Source: an uncultured Eubacterium sp.
Lineage (GTDB): Bacteria > Bacillota_A > Clostridia > Lachnospirales > Lachnospiraceae
Reading direction: 5' to 3'
Length of the DNA: 9,247 bases
NCBI GenBank assembly: GCA_910589045.1
Contig: CAJUSH010000066.1
Span: 1-9,247, forward strand
Positions within the stretch are counted from its first letter, which is position 1. Every line of letters begins with the position of its first letter. Shown here in pieces: positions 7,233 to 9,247 of this stretch. A program made the position numbers and the translations under genes. The notes below the pieces were generated by a model. The model saw only the letters and a program-made list of their open reading frames with translations, ran no database searches and was not told where the DNA came from.

Positions 7233-8021
7233 TTATATGTTTTTTAAAATATCAACCGTATGGGAGCTTGCGCCCAGCAGCTCCATCCGTTCGCAGTTTT
7301 TGAGCTGATAGTCCAAAAACAGCGCAAAGGTCTCCTCGTCCATCGCATTTAATGCCGGACGGATGTAGTCTGCCGGCCCGTCCGGCGCGATGATCTTGAT
7401 CCTGGTCAGGCCCGCCGCCGCGTTGAGGGCATCGATCTGCTCCAGGCGCACATAATCGTAGAGCTCCTGATCATTGTGCCGGATCTGAAAATCCTCCGTC
7501 AGCTCACCGTTTTTCATACACGCAGCAATGTTGTTTTCCAGAAATCCGTATCGGATCACACTGTAATCATTCATGACATATGCCGCCATGATGATACCGC
7601 CGGGACGCGTGAGACGCTTTGCCTCACGAAGCGCCTGACACTGCTGCGCGTCCGAATGGAGGTGATACATCGGCCCGAACAAAAGCGTCAGATCAAAGCT
7701 TCCGTCCGCAAAGCGCTTCAGCTTTAACGCGTTTCCCTGAAAAGCCTTCACGCCCGCGTTTTTTTTCTTTAAAATGCCAAGGTTATACTTCACCGGCTCC
7801 ACCGCCGTCACGTCATAGCCCTCCGCCGCAAGGGCCACGCTGTAGCGCCCGGTGCCCGCCCCGATATCTATGACGCGAAGCGGTGCGCCGCCTTCTGTCT
7901 GCAGCTGCCGTGCATACTGCCGGATATAGTGCATCGTCGTATGAAATTCCACCTGCCCGTGACGGCTTAGGAGACGCTTGTCCTCGTTGAATTTATTGTA
8001 ATACGCTTCCAGCTTCGTCAT
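7233..8021 (-). CDS. Class I SAM-dependent methyltransferase, substrate unknown
   Basis: This 262-residue protein has a Rossmann-type methyltransferase domain. Motif I is VIDIGAGTGRYS (50-61), which binds S-adenosylmethionine; the acidic residue at the end of strand 2 is in AVEPV (E75); FDLTLLFGPMYHL (109-121) corresponds to the motif IV region; RPGG (139-142) is the turn before strand 5. The C-terminal part (about 150-262) is variable and probably recognises the substrate, which cannot be predicted. It is soluble, with no signal peptide or membrane segment. The start codon overlaps the stop codon of the FNT-family gene in an ATGA, and AGGGGGA lies about 11 bases upstream inside that gene. 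It is the last gene of a three-gene operon and is followed at once by a palindromic repeat. Confidence 0.9.
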   Translation of the reverse strand: MTKLEAYYNKFNEDKRLLSRHGQVEFHTTMHYIRQYARQLQTEGGAPLRVIDIGAGTGRYSVALAAEGYDVTAVEPVKYNLGILKKKNAGVKAFQGNALKLKRFADGSFDLTLLFGPMYHLHSDAQQCQALREAKRLTRPGGIIMAAYVMNDYSVIRYGFLENNIAACMKNGELTEDFQIRHNDQELYDYVRLEQIDALNAAAGLTRIKIIAPDGPADYIRPALNAMDEETFALFLDYQLKNCERMELLGASSHTVDILKNI

Positions 8022-8638
8022 TTATTTTTGCTTCCCCCTGACCTGTGGTAGAGATAACCGTAGCAGAGCGAGCCAAGGGTATTTCCGCCCACCATAATCA
8101 GATAATTGATATGGTTGCAGTCATAATACAACAGCATCGTCGCATTTGCTATGCAGTGCCGGAAGCCCGCCAGCATAAACACCATGACACAGAAAATCGT
8201 AATCACCGTCTCGGCAACCATGTTTTCCCTGCGGTAAGACACGGCCGCAACCGTCATAAGCACCCCGCAGAACACCGCCCCGATAAAGCAGCTCAGCGGA
8301 TCGAGCGCGCTGAGCATACGTACGCTCTCCAAAATGCGCTGCTCAAACCCGATATCCGCAAACATGTAGAGCTGCACGACAAGCATGACGCCCAGAATAT
8401 TAAATATGATACCGAAAAAAAGCCGTGCGATCTCCCGTTTTTTCTCCGGGGCGACCCACACCACTCCGATCTTTCCTGTATATAAATAGAATCCATTATG
8501 TAGAATGCTTAAAAGCCCCAGACTGAAAAACAGGGCGCCAAGCACCCGGTTCTCACTCATGGCATTGATCACATCGCCGATTCCGATCATAATGCCCGCT
8601 AAAAATGCCCGGCAAAAAAATGTCATTTTTCCTCTCAT
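8018..8638 (-). CDS. Compact formate/nitrite transporter (FNT) family membrane protein
   Basis: This 206-residue, very hydrophobic protein has about six membrane segments (roughly 7-28, 32-52, 70-94, 113-134, 142-160 and 178-197), the FNT count. Family-like sequences are AFLAGIMIGIGD (11-22), VLGALFFSLGLLSI followed by FYLYTGKIG (32-58), GFRHCIANATM (158-168), which matches the FNT region holding the central pore histidine (H161 here), and GGNTLGSLCYGYLY (184-197). FNT channels move formate, nitrite, hydrosulfide or similar small anions. At 206 residues it is shorter than the usual 260-300, having short loops and termini, so the cargo is uncertain. ATG at 8638 is preferred because GAGGAG is 8 bases upstream; ATG at 8626, with AGAGG 4 bases away, is an alternative. 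It shares ATGA overlaps with both neighbours. Confidence 0.72.
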   Translation of the reverse strand: MRGKMTFFCRAFLAGIMIGIGDVINAMSENRVLGALFFSLGLLSILHNGFYLYTGKIGVVWVAPEKKREIARLFFGIIFNILGVMLVVQLYMFADIGFEQRILESVRMLSALDPLSCFIGAVFCGVLMTVAAVSYRRENMVAETVITIFCVMVFMLAGFRHCIANATMLLYYDCNHINYLIMVGGNTLGSLCYGYLYHRSGGSKNK

Positions 8639-9102
8639 ATTCCATGCTCCTCACGCAGATACTGCAGCAGCGCCTCGCATCCTGCCGATACGTCCCGGTA
8701 GGTCGTATCAAAATCTCCGCTGTACCACGGGTCTGCCACATCGTTATTTTTCCCGGCAAACGTGAGCAGCTTATAGATCTTTCCCTCACTGTCGCTGCCT
8801 CCCGCAATGCTTATCATATTGCGGATGTTCGCCGTGTCCATCCCTATGAGATAATCATAATACAAGTAGTCCTCCCGCGTCAACTGCCTTGCCCGGTGCG
8901 GCACCACCGGGATACCCATCTGCTTTAGCTTGCTTCTTGTGCCGTAGTGCGGCCCGTTGCCGATCTCCTCGCGGCTTGTGGCAGCGGAGTCGATCTCGAA
9001 GATGTGCTCCAGGTGATCGCGTTTTGTGATGTGTGTAAAATAGGATTCACACATGGTGCTGCGACAGATGTTGCCGTGGCAGACGAATAATATTTTTATC
9101 AT
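8635..9102 (-). CDS. Low-molecular-weight protein tyrosine phosphatase
   Basis: This is a 155-residue cytoplasmic phosphatase of the arsenate-reductase-like fold that hydrolyses phosphotyrosine or small phosphoesters. The P-loop C-x5-R signature is near the N-terminus as VCHGNICRST (7-16), with nucleophile C8, R14 and S15. The general-acid loop is VADPWYSGD (122-130), with D124. DSAATSREEIGN (38-49) and YLIGMDTAN (84-92) are also typical. Length is normal. The lack of extra thiol-relay cysteines argues against a dedicated arsenate reductase. The start is ATG at 9102; an in-frame stop lies upstream, and the ribosome binding site (AAGGG, about 11 bases away) is weak. It is the first gene of the operon, and its stop overlaps the FNT-family start by 4 bases. 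No kinase or exopolysaccharide genes are adjacent to suggest a substrate. Confidence 0.93.
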   Translation of the reverse strand: MIKILFVCHGNICRSTMCESYFTHITKRDHLEHIFEIDSAATSREEIGNGPHYGTRSKLKQMGIPVVPHRARQLTREDYLYYDYLIGMDTANIRNMISIAGGSDSEGKIYKLLTFAGKNNDVADPWYSGDFDTTYRDVSAGCEALLQYLREEHGI

Positions 9103-9107
9103 ATCTT

Positions 9108-9167
9108 TTATATCCCTTCATAAGCCTTCAAACCTTGATATTTCAAGCTCTCCGGCGCTTTTTTCAT
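9108..9167 (-). other. Possible 19-residue leader ORF upstream of the phosphatase gene
   Basis: In the leader between the predicted promoter and the phosphatase gene, ATG at 9167 opens a 19-codon frame (MKKAPESLKYQGLKAYEGI) that ends with TAA 5 bases before the phosphatase ATG. The closest Shine-Dalgarno-like sequence, AAGGG, is about 13 bases upstream, which is too far to be strong. The frame runs across the phosphatase's own weak AAGGG site, so its translation could affect initiation there. A chance ORF is at least as likely. Confidence 0.2.
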
Positions 9168-9199
9168 TTTTTGTTTTTTACCCTTAATCTGTGTAATCC

Positions 9200-9228
9200 G
9201 TTATAAATCTACGCAAATTTACGGGCAA
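9200..9228 (-). promoter_or_regulatory. Sigma70/sigmaA-type promoter for the phosphatase-FNT-methyltransferase operon
   Basis: On the minus strand TTGCCC (9223-9228) and TATAAC (9200-9205) are 17 bases apart. They match the consensus at 4 of 6 and 5 of 6 positions. Transcription would begin near 9193, leaving a leader of about 90 AT-rich bases. The surrounding sequence at 9103-9247 carries no other gene that I can support. Confidence 0.55.
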
Positions 9229-9247
9229 ATGGTGTAGTAATTGGTGT

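Noticed and set aside
9141..9166. A possible plus-strand terminator (AAGC...GCTT followed by T's)
   Set aside because: The stem has only about 4 pairs, and there is no plus-strand gene that it could terminate.

Overview
The window reads as a piece of a Bacillota chromosome, most likely a Lachnospiraceae-type gut anaerobe. This is inferred from the mix of strong GGAGG-type ribosome binding sites, moderately high GC, the large DUF5107-TPR protein, the compact formate/nitrite-transporter relative and the style of the pantothenate enzymes. I could not run a database search, so taxonomy stays at that level. All eight convincing genes lie on the minus strand and read from high to low coordinates.

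Right part (about 9247 to 7233): a sigma70-like promoter is followed by a tightly packed three-gene operon. It encodes a low-molecular-weight protein tyrosine phosphatase, a six-helix FNT-family membrane protein and a class I SAM-dependent methyltransferase. Both junctions are 4-base ATGA overlaps, so the three are probably translationally coupled. No substrate can be named for the set.

Middle part (about 7080 to 3513): a second good promoter drives panB, panC, panD and coaBC. PanB makes ketopantoate, PanD makes beta-alanine, PanC joins pantoate and beta-alanine into pantothenate, and CoaBC converts phosphopantothenate to phosphopantetheine for coenzyme A. Ketopantoate reductase (panE or an ilvC substitute), pantothenate kinase, coaD and coaE are not in the window. 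A GC-rich palindromic spacer of about 160 bases separates panB from panC. panC-panD-coaBC are close-packed, and panD overlaps coaBC.

Left part (3479 to 207): 33 bases after coaBC comes a 1090-residue DUF5107 protein with a long TPR tail, probably in the same transcript. Its N-terminal half looks like a sugar-binding or sugar-processing mutarotase-like fold, and its substrate is unknown.

The most notable non-coding feature is a degenerate palindromic repeat family. Three intergenic spacers (1-206, 6041-6148 and 7123-7230) share short sequence blocks in the same order and orientation. Each lies just downstream of a stop codon (DUF5107 gene, panB, methyltransferase). This looks like a REP/MITE-like element family rather than ordinary terminators, because none of the hairpins is followed by a clean U-tract. 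No tRNA, rRNA, CRISPR array or transposase gene was seen.
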